Positions 4,990 to 5,370 of a DNA stretch of 5,370 nucleotides are shown here, piece after piece. The position numbers and the translations under genes are program-made. Positions within the stretch are counted from its first letter, which is position 1, and every line of letters begins with the position of its first letter. Source of the stretch: Treponema sp. (GTDB lineage Bacteria > Spirochaetota > Spirochaetia > Treponematales > Treponemataceae); the NCBI GenBank assembly GCA_017453705.1, contig JAFTEK010000260.1, forward strand, positions 1 through 5,370, given 5' to 3'. The notes under the pieces are model-generated. The model did no database searches and had not been told where the DNA came from. It saw only the letters and a program-made list of their open reading frames with translations.

Positions 4990-5370
4990 TTATTTTTGAT
5001 TGCATACATAACTTATTTTTGCCACAAAATATCTAACAAACTCACCGAGCAAAACAGAGACAATTATGACTCCAAAAACTCGTGAAAAATAATAAAGACA
5101 GACTCCGCCGCTATATTTCAGCAAACAAAGGCGGTTGCTAAAAAACAGGCGTAAAAATATATAATCCAATGGATCATGAAAAAGATATATGTTGAATAAA
5201 TTTCTGTTCAGAATTTGAAACAGATTTGAGTTATAAACTCCGTCAAAAAATATTCCACAAACACGACTAAGCAATACAATCCAAAAACTTCTCACAAAAA
5301 TATTGGCAAATTTGCCAAATACTGAATATTGGTAATCAATATATAAAATTAACGTGTAAAAAAAGAACAA
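4990..5370 (-). CDS. C-terminal part of a membrane acyltransferase-3 family protein
   Basis: The frame is open to the window edge, so the gene begins outside; the first visible codon (TTG) is probably internal. The 126 visible residues are very hydrophobic and aromatic. They contain the pattern LNRNLFNIYLFHDPLDYIF (54-72), which resembles the 'FGIYLFH-P' block near the C-terminus of acyltransferase-3 (OafA/exopolysaccharide acetyltransferase-like) proteins. Membrane-like stretches lie around residues 1-12, 28-43 and 97-113, and the protein ends with a short basic tail. Members of this family move acetyl or other acyl groups onto sugars at the inner membrane. The catalytic N-terminal His is outside the window, so activity cannot be judged. 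Its position directly upstream of the glycosyltransferase supports a role in glycan decoration. The AT content is the highest in the window. A flippase or polymerase of similar hydrophobicity is an alternative. Confidence 0.65.
   Translation of the reverse strand: MFFFYTLILYIDYQYSVFGKFANIFVRSFWIVLLSRVCGIFFDGVYNSNLFQILNRNLFNIYLFHDPLDYIFLRLFFSNRLCLLKYSGGVCLYYFSRVFGVIIVSVLLGEFVRYFVAKISYVCNQK

Overview
The window looks like a chromosomal stretch from a Gram-negative-type bacterium. Its left three quarters are moderately GC-rich, and its right end is clearly AT-rich. A bacterial ArgA-type N-acetylglutamate synthase, a PAS-GGDEF diguanylate cyclase and strong AGGAGG-type ribosome binding sites fit that picture. 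The frequent ATA isoleucine codons in otherwise GC-rich genes, with cell-surface polysaccharide genes alongside, made me think of a spirochaete such as Treponema. That is only a weak guess, because no rRNA or other phylogenetic marker is present.

Layout from left to right. (1) Positions 1-360 hold the C-terminal end of a MocR/PdxR-like regulator on the + strand. Its aminotransferase-like domain has lost the PLP lysine and stops early. (2) Positions 361-695 are non-coding: a long imperfect hairpin (376-438), then an array of about ten 23-25 bp subunits of two alternating types (466-696), built from GTT/AAC dyads. (3) A minimal RNA ligase of 219 residues lies on the - strand (696-1355), and its stop codon touches the array. 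(4) A 99 bp divergent region separates it from argA on the + strand (1455-2849). That region holds overlapping candidate promoters, and argA may be translated from a leaderless mRNA. (5) Positions 2850-2995 are a GC-rich, repeat-bearing gap between convergent argA and a PAS-GGDEF diguanylate cyclase on the - strand (2996-3868). (6) After an AT-rich spacer (3869-4161) come two leftward genes 30 bp apart. These are a family 2 glycosyltransferase (4162-4959) and the C-terminal end of a membrane acyltransferase-3 protein (4990 to the window edge), and they form the end of a surface-polysaccharide operon with a different base composition.

The genes do not form one pathway. argA starts arginine synthesis, the GGDEF protein makes c-di-GMP, the glycosyltransferase and acyltransferase probably decorate a surface glycan, and the RNA ligase is an orphan with no visible RNA-repair partner. 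The parts I find most unusual are the RNA ligase next to the dyad-repeat array, the PLP-site-deficient MocR relative, and the probable leaderless start of argA inside a divergent promoter.
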